A stretch of DNA of 43,998 nt from Acidobacteriota bacterium (GCA_023265315.1 JAHFUA010000008.1:1-43998), one strand, 5' to 3'; numbered from the stretch's first letter, positions 1-7,717 are shown. The notes: a model not told the origin generated them from the letters alone. Translations and numbers: made by a program.

Positions 1-707
1 AGCGCTTCGTCGTTGAACGCGGCCAGGTCTTCGATGGAGCCGCCGCCACGGGCCACGATGATGACGTCCACGTGGCGCGCGAGGTTGAAATACTGGATGC
101 CCGCGCACACCTCGCCAGGCGCCGCTTCTCCCTGCACCTGCGCGGGATAGATGAGGATGGGCACAGTGGCGTGGCGCCGGCGGAGGATGTTGAGCATGTC
201 GTGGAGGGCGGCGCCGCGCGGCGAGGTCACAATGCCGATCCGCCGGGGCAGCGCCGGCAGCGGCTTCTTGCGCGCAGCATCGAACAGTCCCTCGGCCGCC
301 AGCTTGGCCTTGAGCTGCTCGAAGGCGATCTGCAGCGCGCCCGCGCCCTTGGGCTCCAGGTACTCGGCGGAGAGCTGCAGTTCTCCCCGCTGCTCGTAGA
401 TGGTCAGGCGGCCGCGGGCGATCACCTGCAAGCCGTCGGCGGGCTTGAAGCGCAGCAGCCGCGCCGAGGAGCGGAACATCACGATCCGCAACTGGGCCTC
501 GCCGTCCTTTAGCGTGAAGTAGAGATGCCCGGAATCGGCGGAGCGGAAGTTGGAGATCTCGCCTTCCACCCACACGTCGGTGTACTCGCGCTCGAGCGAA
601 GTGCGGGCCGCGCTGACCAGGTCGGCCACGCGCCACACCGGGCGCGCGGCCGCCACCGCGAAGGTCAGCCCGAGCTGATCGCCTGTGCCCACGAGCGCAG
701 TGTACAA
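1..707 (-). CDS. xseA: Exodeoxyribonuclease VII large subunit, 5' part (runs off the window)
   Basis: Catalytic large subunit of exonuclease VII, which degrades single-stranded DNA in both directions during repair. Reading the minus strand gives an N-terminal OB-fold segment (VSAARTSLEREYTDVWVEGE, then HLYFTLKDGEAQLRIVMF) followed by the start of the nuclease domain (PRRIGIVTSPRGAALHDM and VIIVARGGGSIEDL), all typical of XseA. The 3' half lies beyond base 1. No ATG fits: the likely starts are TTG at 707, with an AAAAGAAG stretch directly upstream, or GTG at 692. Upstream lies a low-complexity inverted repeat and then the divergent solute-binding-protein gene. The family call is firm; the start is not. 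Confidence 0.88.
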   Translation of the reverse strand, partial: MYTALVGTGDQLGLTFAVAAARPVWRVADLVSAARTSLEREYTDVWVEGEISNFRSADSGHLYFTLKDGEAQLRIVMFRSSARLLRFKPADGLQVIARGRLTIYEQRGELQLSAEYLEPKGAGALQIAFEQLKAKLAAEGLFDAARKKPLPALPRRIGIVTSPRGAALHDMLNILRRRHATVPILIYPAQVQGEAAPGEVCAGIQYFNLARHVDVIIVARGGGSIEDLAAFNDEA

Positions 708-742
708 CTTCTTTTTGCCGCAGATAGCCTGGCCCGAGCGAG

Positions 743-816
743 AGGAGGAAGGAAGCAGGAGGCAGGAAGCAGAAACTGCACATGCCGCCTGCGTCCTGCT
801 CCCTGCATCCTGCGTC
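743..816. repeat. Word-type inverted repeat upstream of xseA
   Basis: The left arm (743-773) is made of repeats of the word GGAAGCAGGAGGCA and variants. The right arm (789-816) is built from the complementary word (TCCTGCTCCCTGCATCCTGC). The two arms could form an imperfect hairpin in the gap between xseA and the solute-binding-protein gene. No coding potential is evident. The architecture resembles the repeats at 2866-2944 and 5895-5975, which use different words. Confidence 0.55.
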
Positions 817-830
817 TTGGGCGATACGGG

Positions 831-860
831 TTGACAGAACACGCTCGCGGGGAGTAGATT
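831..860 (+). promoter_or_regulatory. Sigma-70-type promoter of the solute-binding-protein gene
   Basis: A perfect -35 hexamer TTGACA (831-836) and the -10 hexamer TAGATT (855-860) are separated by 18 bases. The start codon lies about 120 bases downstream. No operator was recognised. Confidence 0.5.
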
Positions 861-984
861 CCGGGTCCGTCAATAAACCGGGAGGCTGTGGGGACCGGCC
901 GGGCTATCGTCGGGCCGCGATCATTTCTCAGTCGTCTGCCGGATTTCAAAAAACCCCAGGTATCCCCACATAAAGGAGGAAGGA

Positions 985-2322
985 ATGGCAGGCAAGAAAA
1001 GCAGAGGGTTCACACGTAGAGAGTTTGTGAAACTCACGGGTGCGGGCGCGGTCGCCGCCGGTGCCGGCCCATACTTCCTGTTTCCGGAGCGCGCGCAGGC
1101 TCAACAGAAGACACTGAAGATCGCGCAATGGAGCCACTTCGTCCCCGACTACGACAAGTGGTTCGACAATACCTACACCAAGCAGTGGGGCCAGAAGAAC
1201 AACACCAACGTGGCGGTGGACCACATCAACCTTAACGAGCTGCCGGCGCGGGCCGCTGCCGAGGTGTCGGCCAAGAAAGGCCATGACCTGTTCATGTTCC
1301 TGTCGCCGGCCGCCGCCTATGAGCCGCAGACCCTTGACCTGACCCACGTGTACCAGGAGGTGGAGAAGAAGCACGGTAAGAAGATCGATCTGGCGCACAA
1401 GTCCACCTACAACCCCAAGACCAAGCGCTATTTCGGCTTTGCCGATTCCTACGTGCCCGATCCCGGCAACTGGTACAAGGAGTGGTGGGCGGAAGCGGGG
1501 TATCCCAACGGCCCCGACACCTATGACGACCTGTATAAGGGCGCCAAGAAGATCAAGGACACGAGAGGTAATCCCTGCGGGCTGGGGCTCTCGCAGGAGC
1601 TGGACAGCAGCATGGCCATGCGCGCCATCCTGTGGTCGTTCGGCGGCGCCGAGCAGGATGAGCACGGCAACATCACCATCAATTCCAAGCATACGATCGA
1701 CGCCCTCAAGTACATGAAGCAGCTCTACCAGGACACGGAGACCCCGGAAGTCTTCTCCTGGGACCCGTCGTCGAACAACCGCGCCATGCTGGCCGGCAAG
1801 ACGTCGTTCGTGATGAACGCCATCTCCATCACCCGCCAGGCGGAGCGCGAACACGCACCCATCTCCAGCCACATCATGGTCTCCCGGGCGCTGAAGGGGC
1901 CGGTGCGGCGCATGGCGGCCGAGCACGTCATGGATTGCTACGTGATCTGGAACTTCGCTGAGAACAAAGAAGGCGCACAGAAGTTCCTCATCGACTATAT
2001 CGACAACTTCAAGGACGCGTTCGAGGCCGGCAAGTGGTACAACTTTCCGTGCTTCCCGGCCACGATTCCGGACCTGAAGAAGGTGATCCAGAACGACCCC
2101 GCCGCCGAGCCGCCGGACAAGTACAAAGTGCTGGCCGACGTGCTCGACTGGGCGACCAATATCGGCTATCCGGGATACGCCACCGCGGCCATGGACGAAG
2201 CCTTCCGTACCTGGATCATTCCCACCATGTTCGCGAAGGTCGCACGCGGCGACGAGACTCCGGAGAACGCCGTCAAGGCCGCCGAGCAGGAGTACAAACG
2301 CATCGCGGAGCGCTGGAAGTAG
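985..2322 (+). CDS. Tat-exported ABC transporter substrate-binding protein (family 1)
   Basis: A 445-residue periplasmic binding protein of the extracellular solute-binding family 1 (sugar or oligosaccharide type). The N-terminus carries a twin-arginine signal (FTRREFVKLTGAGAVAAGAG) and a likely cleavage site after AQA, so it is exported folded. The mature part (from QQKTLKIAQWSHFVPDYDKW) has the usual two-lobed family pattern, with a C-terminal stretch typical of these proteins (AEQEYKRIAERWK). The start is fixed by a strong AAAGGAGG ribosome site 6 bases upstream. No permease or ATPase gene is adjacent and a strong terminator follows, so it is an orphan in this window. The ligand cannot be told from sequence. 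Confidence 0.85.
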   Translation: MAGKKSRGFTRREFVKLTGAGAVAAGAGPYFLFPERAQAQQKTLKIAQWSHFVPDYDKWFDNTYTKQWGQKNNTNVAVDHINLNELPARAAAEVSAKKGHDLFMFLSPAAAYEPQTLDLTHVYQEVEKKHGKKIDLAHKSTYNPKTKRYFGFADSYVPDPGNWYKEWWAEAGYPNGPDTYDDLYKGAKKIKDTRGNPCGLGLSQELDSSMAMRAILWSFGGAEQDEHGNITINSKHTIDALKYMKQLYQDTETPEVFSWDPSSNNRAMLAGKTSFVMNAISITRQAEREHAPISSHIMVSRALKGPVRRMAAEHVMDCYVIWNFAENKEGAQKFLIDYIDNFKDAFEAGKWYNFPCFPATIPDLKKVIQNDPAAEPPDKYKVLADVLDWATNIGYPGYATAAMDEAFRTWIIPTMFAKVARGDETPENAVKAAEQEYKRIAERWK

Positions 2323-2344
2323 CCAGTGCGCAAAGTCAAACCCT

Positions 2345-2374
2345 GGGGACGCACATGCGTCCCCATTTTTGTTT
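2345..2374 (+). terminator. Rho-independent terminator after the solute-binding-protein gene
   Basis: A perfect 9-bp stem (GGGGACGCA pairing with TGCGTCCCC) around a CA turn is followed by ATTTTTGTTT. It starts 22 bases after the stop codon and would isolate the gene from the convergent yqeY-like gene. Confidence 0.85.
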
Positions 2375-2383
2375 GGGCACTGA

Positions 2384-2842
2384 CTACGTCCCCGACAATT
2401 CGTGCTTGACGATCTGGTTGACCTGTTTGCCATCCACCCGGGAGCCGGCAGCGGCGAAGCGCGCCATCGCGTTCTTCATCACCGCGCCCATGTCCTTCAT
2501 GGTCGGCGAGCCCATCTCGGCAATGGCGGCGCGCACGGTGCTGACCATCTCCTCCTCCCCGGCGGCGCGCGGCATGTAGGACTCGATGATGCGGATCTCG
2601 GCTGCCTCCTTCTCGGCCAGCTCCTGGCGGCCGCCGCGCGTGAACTGCTCGATGGAGTCCTTGCGCTGCTTGATCAGCGTGCTCAGGACGGCGAGCGCCT
2701 CCTTGTCGTCCAGCGGCCCGCGTTTCTCCACTTCCTTGTTCTTGAATGCCGCCTTGACCATGCGCAGGGTGGAAAGCCGCAGTTCCTCGCGGGCGCGCAT
2801 GGCCGCGGTCATGTCCTTCTGGATCTGCTCGGGGATCGACAT
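2384..2842 (-). CDS. GatB/YqeY domain-containing protein
   Basis: A 152-residue YqeY-family protein, a free-standing relative of the tRNA-binding tail domain of GatB. Its cellular role is not settled. It begins MSIPEQIQKDMTAAMRARE and has the family pattern of helices with LSTLRMVKAAFKNKEVEKRG and, near the end, MKDMGAVMKNAMARF followed by VNQIVKHEL. An ATG further upstream (2896) lies inside repeat DNA and would add residues unlike the family, so ATG 2842 is preferred. A perfect TATAAT lies 6 bases before this ATG, which suggests a leaderless mRNA. It converges on the solute-binding-protein gene. Confidence 0.88.
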   Translation of the reverse strand: MSIPEQIQKDMTAAMRAREELRLSTLRMVKAAFKNKEVEKRGPLDDKEALAVLSTLIKQRKDSIEQFTRGGRQELAEKEAAEIRIIESYMPRAAGEEEMVSTVRAAIAEMGSPTMKDMGAVMKNAMARFAAAGSRVDGKQVNQIVKHELSGT

Positions 2843-2848
2843 GCGGGA

Positions 2849-2854
2849 ATTATA
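2849..2854 (-). promoter_or_regulatory. -10 box TATAAT placed for a leaderless yqeY transcript
   Basis: TATAAT reads on the minus strand with only 6 bases between it and the ATG at 2842. Transcription normally starts 6-7 bases after the -10, so it would start at the ATG itself. No good -35 and no ribosome binding site are visible. Confidence 0.5.
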
Positions 2855-2865
2855 CGAGGGGAATC

Positions 2866-2944
2866 GAGCCATTGGGTCGTTGGGCCATTGAGCCATTTAG
2901 TCCGGTATGCAACGTTAATAGCTCAATGGCACGATGGCTCAATC
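2866..2944. repeat. Word-type inverted repeat between yqeY and the aminotransferase
   Basis: The left arm (2866-2897) repeats the word GAGCCATTG with variants. The right arm (2921-2944) repeats the complementary word GCTCAATGGC. The arms can pair across a 23-base spacer. No ORF of interest is present. Confidence 0.55.
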
Positions 2945-2990
2945 GCGCGCCGAGAGCGTCCATTGATTCCGCCATAAAGTGGGAGCTATG

Positions 2991-4193
2991 ATGCCAAGCA
3001 TGCTAAGGAAGACACGGCTCTTCACTCCCGGACCTACACCGTTGCTGCCGGCGGCGCAACGGGCGATGGCAGCTGCGGACGTGCACCACCGCACCGCCGA
3101 ATACCGCGCCCTGCAGCAGCGTGTGGTCGCCGACCTGAAGACCTTCATCGGGACGCGCAATGACGTGATCCTGCTGGCGTCGTCAGGGTCGGGCGCCATG
3201 GAGGCGGCGGTTTCCAACCTCACCTCGCCCGGAGACAAGGTGCTGGTGCTCAGCGCCGGGAAGTTCGGCGAGCGCTGGCGTGACCTTGCTAGGGCTTTCG
3301 GCTGCCAGGTTGAACTGGTGACCGCCGAATATGGCCAGACCTTCCCGCTCGACCAGGTGCGGGCGAAGCTCTCGCCCGAAGTGCGGGCGGTGTACATGCA
3401 AGCGACGGAAAGCTCCACCGGCTGCCGGCACGACGTGGCGGGTGTAGCCAAGCTCCTGCGCGGCAGCGATGCCCTGCTGGTGGTGGATGCCATCACCGGA
3501 CTGGGCACCACCCATCTCGACGTGGACGGCTGGGGCATCGACGTCATTATCGGAGGCTCGCAGAAGGCGGTCATGGTGCCGCCGGGCGTGGCCTATCTTG
3601 CCGTGAGCGAGCGGGCCTGGCAACGCATGGAGAGCGCCAGGAACCCGCGCTACTACTTCGACCTGCGCAAGGAACGGAAAGTCGCGGCCAAGGGAGAATC
3701 GGCCTACACCCCGGCAATCCCGGTGGTCGCGGGCCTGGCGGCGTCGCTCGACTACATCCGCGAGATGGGCAGCGGCGACCTGGCCGCAGGCCGCGAGGCA
3801 CTGGTCGCCAACGCCGAAACTATGGCGGAGATGACACGGGCGGCGGCGCAGGCGCAGCGCCTGGCTCTGTTCGCGGCCGAGCCGTGCGCGGCGCTGACCG
3901 CCATCCTGCCACCGTCTGGCACCGACTCGGGCGACATCATCAAGCTCTTCCGCCAGCAGTTCGGCGCCGTGGTCGCTAACGGCCAGGGCGAGATGAAGGG
4001 CAGGATCTTCCGCATCGCCCACCTGGGTTACTACGATTACGTGGACACCATGGGGATCCTCGCTGCGCTGGAGCATGTGCTGGCCTATGTGGCGCGCCCG
4101 CGGCACGTGGAGTTCGGCCTGGGACTGAAGGCGGCGCAGGAGGTGTACGCCCGCGCCGTGGCCGAGAAGCAGGCGGTAGCGGTGACCACATAG
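2991..4193 (+). CDS. Class V PLP aminotransferase, probable phosphoserine or serine-pyruvate/alanine-glyoxylate type
   Basis: A 400-residue pyridoxal-phosphate aminotransferase of the alanine-glyoxylate/serine-pyruvate branch. Visible features: N-terminal substrate region FTPGPTPLLP, VHHRTAEYRAL, the ASSGSGAMEAAVSNL cofactor loop, VVDAITGLGTTHLDVDGWG with the PLP-contacting Asp, and the Schiff-base lysine in GGSQKAVMVPPG. The C-terminus ends with the FRIAHLGYYDYVDTMG motif of this branch. GTG 2979 and ATG 2988 are also in frame, but the GGGAG at 2981-2985 is best spaced for ATG 2991. serA follows 104 bases downstream in the same direction, and no serC-type gene is seen nearby. Members of this family act as phosphoserine aminotransferase in several bacteria and archaea, so that role is inferred here. 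Confidence 0.85.
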   Translation: MPSMLRKTRLFTPGPTPLLPAAQRAMAAADVHHRTAEYRALQQRVVADLKTFIGTRNDVILLASSGSGAMEAAVSNLTSPGDKVLVLSAGKFGERWRDLARAFGCQVELVTAEYGQTFPLDQVRAKLSPEVRAVYMQATESSTGCRHDVAGVAKLLRGSDALLVVDAITGLGTTHLDVDGWGIDVIIGGSQKAVMVPPGVAYLAVSERAWQRMESARNPRYYFDLRKERKVAAKGESAYTPAIPVVAGLAASLDYIREMGSGDLAAGREALVANAETMAEMTRAAAQAQRLALFAAEPCAALTAILPPSGTDSGDIIKLFRQQFGAVVANGQGEMKGRIFRIAHLGYYDYVDTMGILAALEHVLAYVARPRHVEFGLGLKAAQEVYARAVAEKQAVAVTT

Positions 4194-4213
4194 TTTTTTC
4201 TACCGCTGGCGTT

Positions 4214-4239
4214 TAGAGACGCCGCCTTTTGCGTCTCTA
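4214..4239. other. Hairpin between the aminotransferase and serA
   Basis: A perfect 9-bp stem (TAGAGACGC with GCGTCTCTA) around the loop CGCCTTTT. The T-run is in the loop, not after the stem, so it is not a standard terminator. It could pause or process a shared transcript. Confidence 0.4.
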
Positions 4240-4284
4240 CACCCGGCGTGATGGCGGTCACACTCGCCCTAAGTCTCCACGCGC

Positions 4285-4290
4285 TACAAT
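4285..4290 (+). promoter_or_regulatory. -10 box TACAAT directly upstream of serA
   Basis: TACAAT is separated from the serA ATG by 7 bases, and no ribosome binding site lies between them. This predicts a leaderless or one-base-leader mRNA. No convincing -35 is present. Confidence 0.45.
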
Positions 4291-4297
4291 CCCTGCC

Positions 4298-5890
4298 ATG
4301 AAAATCGTCATTGCCGAGAAAATCTCCCCCGCAGCGGTCGAGCTGTTCCGCGATGAGGACGGCTGGACGCTGGTCACGCCCGACCAGATTGAAGGCAAGC
4401 TGGCGACGCACCTGGCCGATGCCGATGCGCTGATCGTGCGCTCCGCCGTCAAGGTGGACGCACGCGTGCTCGAGCCCGCCACCCGGCTGCGCGTCATCGG
4501 CCGCGCCGGCGTGGGCGTGGACAACATCGACCTGGAAGCCGCCACCAAGAAGGGCATCGCGGTGATGAACACTCCCGGCGCCAACGCGGTGGCGGTGGCG
4601 GAACACACGCTGGGGCTGATGCTGGCTATGGCGCGCCACCTCTGCCGCGCCGATGCCCTCATGCACGCCGGCAAGTGGGAGAAGAGGACGCTGCAGGGCA
4701 CGGAGCTGCGCGGCAAGACGCTGGGCATTGTGGGGCTGGGACGAGTGGGGCTGGAAGTCGCCAAACGCGCCCGCGCCTTCCACATGACCGTGGTGGCGCA
4801 TGATCCGTTCGTCTCCACCAGCGTGGTGCGCGACTTGGAGATCCGTATGGCCAGCCTGGGTGAGATCTACGCCACCGCCGATTACATCACCCTGCACGTC
4901 GGCTTGACCCCGCAGACCGCCGGCATGATCAACGCGGAGAACATCAAGAAGATGAAGCGTGGGGTGCGCCTGGTGAACTGCGCGCGCGGGGAGCTGGTGG
5001 ACGAAGCCGCTCTGGCCGAAGCGCTCAAGTCGGGACAGGTGGCGGCGGCGGCGCTGGATGTGTTCAGCGACGAGCCGCTCAGGCAGTCCCCGCTGGCGGC
5101 GCTGGAGAACGTGGTGATGTCGCCGCACATCGCCGGCTCCACGCACGAGGCGCAGGAAGCGGTCGGCTACCAGATCGCGCTCCAGGTCAAGGAATACCTG
5201 AAGCACGGCGTCATCCAGAACGCGGTGAACATCCCCTCGGTATCGCACGAAGAGTACCTCGAGATGCATCCCTACATCGTGCTGGCGGAGCGGCTGGGGG
5301 CTTTCCTGGCGCAGGCGACCGAGGGCAACGCCGAGGAAGTCGTGGTCCGTTATTCCGGCCCCATGGCGGAGTGGAAGACGGAGCTGCTGCGGAACGCGGC
5401 TCTGAAAGGCATCATCAACCACATGCTCTCGGAGCCGGCCAACCTGGTGAACGCGGCGGCCATCGCCGGCGAGCGTGGCATTAGGGTGCGGGAGACGAAG
5501 AAGCCGCGGCCCTCGGGCGGCGGCGCCGCCAATGTGCTTTCCGTCGCGCTGAAGACCACGGCGGAAGAGCACCGGGTGCGGGGCACGGTGCTGCACGAGA
5601 AGTCTCCGCGGCTGCTGGGCGTAGACGACATCGACGTGGAAGCGCCGCTGGAACGCAACCTGGTGTACATGCGCAACCTCGACGTCCCCGGCGTGATCGG
5701 CAAGATCGGCACCATCCTCGGCAATCATCGCATCAACATCGCGAATTTTTCCCTCGGCCGGCAGGAGAAAGCGGCCCAGACGGCGGAAGCCATCGCCGTC
5801 GTCCACGTGGATTCCCGCGTGCCGGAAGCGGTGCTGGACGAGCTGCGCCGGGTGGAAGCGGTGAAGGTGGCCAAGGCCATGCGGCTGTGA
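4298..5890 (+). CDS. serA: D-3-phosphoglycerate dehydrogenase, long form
   Basis: First enzyme of serine synthesis: oxidises 3-phosphoglycerate to 3-phosphohydroxypyruvate with NAD. The 530 residues match the long form: substrate domain (MKIVIAEKISPAAVELF), Rossmann domain with GIVGLGRVGLEVAKRA, catalytic Arg in NCARGELVDEAAL, and catalytic His in SPHIAGST. These are followed by the intervening allosteric domain and a C-terminal ACT domain (NLVYMRNLDVPGVIGKIG, then NHRINIANFSLGR). The ACT domain usually gives feedback control by serine. ATG 4298 is preferred over in-frame upstream codons because it matches the family start and sits 7 bases after a TACAAT box. The aminotransferase upstream would carry out the next step. 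Confidence 0.96.
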   Translation: MKIVIAEKISPAAVELFRDEDGWTLVTPDQIEGKLATHLADADALIVRSAVKVDARVLEPATRLRVIGRAGVGVDNIDLEAATKKGIAVMNTPGANAVAVAEHTLGLMLAMARHLCRADALMHAGKWEKRTLQGTELRGKTLGIVGLGRVGLEVAKRARAFHMTVVAHDPFVSTSVVRDLEIRMASLGEIYATADYITLHVGLTPQTAGMINAENIKKMKRGVRLVNCARGELVDEAALAEALKSGQVAAAALDVFSDEPLRQSPLAALENVVMSPHIAGSTHEAQEAVGYQIALQVKEYLKHGVIQNAVNIPSVSHEEYLEMHPYIVLAERLGAFLAQATEGNAEEVVVRYSGPMAEWKTELLRNAALKGIINHMLSEPANLVNAAAIAGERGIRVRETKKPRPSGGGAANVLSVALKTTAEEHRVRGTVLHEKSPRLLGVDDIDVEAPLERNLVYMRNLDVPGVIGKIGTILGNHRINIANFSLGRQEKAAQTAEAIAVVHVDSRVPEAVLDELRRVEAVKVAKAMRL

Positions 5891-5894
5891 AAAG

Positions 5895-5975
5895 CAGTCG
5901 CCGGTAGCCAGTCGCCAGTGACTGGTTCCCGAAATTGGCAACTGGCTACTGGCGACTGACTACTGGCTACTGTTT
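5895..5975. repeat. Word-type inverted repeat covering the 3' end of the protease gene
   Basis: CAGTCGCCGGTAGCCAGT (5895-5912) pairs with ACTGGCTACTGGCGACTG (5941-5958) with one mismatch. Further copies of the word fill the interval and run on to 5972. The last codons and stop codon of the minus-strand protease gene (Ser-Ser-Gln-stop) are inside the right arm. Confidence 0.65.
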
Positions 5976-7063
5976 TGCAGTTTGCGGCTCTCGGCCAGCA
6001 TGCCCATGGAGTGCATCAGGTTCTGCAAGGTGACGATGCCCACCAGGTGTTCGCCCTCCACCACGGGAATGATGCTGAGGTTCCTGGCGGTGATCTTGCG
6101 GAAAGCGGAAGCCAAGGTCTCGCTGCGCTCGGCGATGTCGTAGGCGCTGTTCATCACCGACTGCACGTAAGCGTTGCCGCCGAAGCGCAGCGCGTCCAGA
6201 ATCTTCTGGCGGGAAATCACACCCACCATGTCGTTGCCGCGCACCACGGGAAAATCGTCCTGCAGGGAATGGACGGCCTTGGAAAGCGCGTGCTCCAGGG
6301 TGTCGGCGGGAGAGAGGGTGGAGAATTCGGTGAGCATCACGTCCTCCATGCGCACCGTCTCCAGCACCGATTGGAACTCGATGCTGCGCTCCTCCAGCTG
6401 CGCCGCCACGAAGATGAACAGTCCCACCGCCGTGAACCAGAGGTTGTACATGCCCAGGACAAAGAAGGCGATGGCAAACCCTTGGCCAATGGTGACGGCG
6501 CGGCGGGTGGCCAGCAGATAATCCATGCGGCGGCTCAAGACCGCGCGCAGGATGCGGCCACCGTCGAGCGGGTAGGCCGGGAACACGTTCAGCAAGCCGA
6601 GAAAGATGTTGGTCCACACCAGGCTGCGCAGCAGGCCGGCGGAGTGGATCCAGGGTCGCACCCCCAGGCGCAGGCCGGGAAAGGCGGCCTGAATCAGCAC
6701 TGCCGCCGCGGCGGCAAGTCCCAGACTCAGCAGCGGGCCGGCCAGAGAGATGCGGATCTCGCGCGCCGGATCCAGCTTGCGCGGGGCGAAGGGGGCGTCG
6801 TCCAGTATGCTGACGCCGCCCAGCGGCAGCAGCACGATGGAGCGCACGGAGATGCCGTTACGCATGGCCACCACGGAGTGCGCGATCTCGTGCAGCAGGG
6901 CCGAACCCAGCATCATCAGCATCAGAACCACTCCGCGTAAGGCGTCCTGGGTGGTGTAGGGCGGTCGCATCAGCCAAATGGGCAGCAACAGGGCGAGAGA
7001 AAACACGTGGACCCGCAACTCCGCGCCCAGAAGACGTCCCACCGGAATGGACCAGCCCTTCAT
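5960..7063 (-). CDS. Site-2-type (M50) membrane metalloprotease with two C-terminal CBS domains
   Basis: An intramembrane zinc protease of 367 residues. Membrane segments surround the zinc motif HEIAH (ALLHEIAHSVVAM, about residue 58). A second metal-ligand motif, NVFPAYPLDGGRILRAVL, lies in a later membrane segment (about residue 160). The C-terminal third holds two CBS domains (MTEFSTLSPADTLEHALSKA-like, then ITARNLSIIPVVEGEHLVGIV), which often bind adenosine nucleotides and regulate their host protein. The substrate is unknown. The gene is divergent from rsmD. Its final codons are supplied by an intergenic repeat, so the C-terminus is probably species-specific. No clear ribosome site precedes ATG 7063. 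Confidence 0.9.
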   Translation of the reverse strand: MKGWSIPVGRLLGAELRVHVFSLALLLPIWLMRPPYTTQDALRGVVLMLMMLGSALLHEIAHSVVAMRNGISVRSIVLLPLGGVSILDDAPFAPRKLDPAREIRISLAGPLLSLGLAAAAAVLIQAAFPGLRLGVRPWIHSAGLLRSLVWTNIFLGLLNVFPAYPLDGGRILRAVLSRRMDYLLATRRAVTIGQGFAIAFFVLGMYNLWFTAVGLFIFVAAQLEERSIEFQSVLETVRMEDVMLTEFSTLSPADTLEHALSKAVHSLQDDFPVVRGNDMVGVISRQKILDALRFGGNAYVQSVMNSAYDIAERSETLASAFRKITARNLSIIPVVEGEHLVGIVTLQNLMHSMGMLAESRKLQNSSQ

Positions 7064-7096
7064 AGAAAATGCAGCGGTCAGCTTCCCTCACGACAT

Positions 7097-7104
7097 TGTA
7101 TACA
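7097..7104. promoter_or_regulatory. Palindromic -10-like box between the protease gene and rsmD
   Basis: TGTATACA reads the same on both strands, giving a TATACA -10-like hexamer toward each of the two divergent genes. Neither side has a convincing -35. Confidence 0.3.
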
Positions 7105-7162
7105 TTAGACGCCCGGGTGAGGGCAGCCGTTGGTCGGTGGTCGTTCGTCGTTGGTGAGCCGG

Positions 7163-7717
7163 ATGCGCGTCATCGCAGGGAAATTTCGCAGCCGTCAATT
7201 GCGGTCGTTGCGCGGCAGGGACGTGCGTCCCACCACCGACCGCTTGCGCGAAACCCTGTTCAACGTGCTGGCGCCGCAAGTGGAGGACTTGGTCTGGCTG
7301 GACCTGTACGCGGGAACGGGTGCGGTCGGGATCGAGGCCTTGAGCCGGGGAGCGCGGATGGTGTATTTCGTGGAGTCGTCGCGCCAGGCGGCCGCGGTCA
7401 TCCGGCAGAATCTGCGGTCGCTCGCCATCGAAGAAGGCGGCGAGGTGCTGGAGCGTGAGGCGGAACAGGCGCTGCGGCTGCTCGATTCCCAGGCGGTGAG
7501 CTGTGATGTGTGCTTTCTCGATCCCCCGTACGGCATGGAGCAGGCCTACGCCCAAGCGCTCGGCTTCCTGGGGCAATCGCGGCTGCTGAAGTCCTCGAGC
7601 ATCGTGGTGGCGGAACACGATAAGCATTTCGATCCCGGCGCGAAATTCGGCGCGTTGGAACGGTACCGTGAACTCAGGCAAGGGGATGCGGTGCTGAGCT
7701 TCTATAACCTTCGTTAG
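7163..7717 (+). CDS. rsmD: 16S rRNA (guanine966-N2)-methyltransferase
   Basis: A 184-residue SAM-dependent methyltransferase that modifies G966 of 16S rRNA during 30S assembly. It starts MRVIAGKFRSRQLRSL, the conserved RsmD N-terminus. It carries the family RPTTDRLRETLFNVL segment, the SAM loop LDLYAGTGAVGIEALSRGA, and the catalytic DPPYG tetrad. An in-frame upstream ATG (7130) lies in word-repeat DNA and is disfavoured. The usual rsmD neighbour coaD is not here. Confidence 0.93.
   Translation: MRVIAGKFRSRQLRSLRGRDVRPTTDRLRETLFNVLAPQVEDLVWLDLYAGTGAVGIEALSRGARMVYFVESSRQAAAVIRQNLRSLAIEEGGEVLEREAEQALRLLDSQAVSCDVCFLDPPYGMEQAYAQALGFLGQSRLLKSSSIVVAEHDKHFDPGAKFGALERYRELRQGDAVLSFYNLR

Noticed and set aside
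72-512. Open frame of 146 codons on the plus strand at the left edge
   Set aside because: It is the mirror of the xseA reading frame; the minus strand gives clear XseA motifs.
946-2433. Long 495-codon minus-strand frame over the solute-binding-protein gene
   Set aside because: It shares codon register with the real plus-strand gene and its translation is low-quality (His/Val/Leu-rich) with no family resemblance.
4085-5941. 618-codon minus-strand frame opposite serA
   Set aside because: Composition-driven shadow of serA; Arg/His/Gln-rich and without domains.
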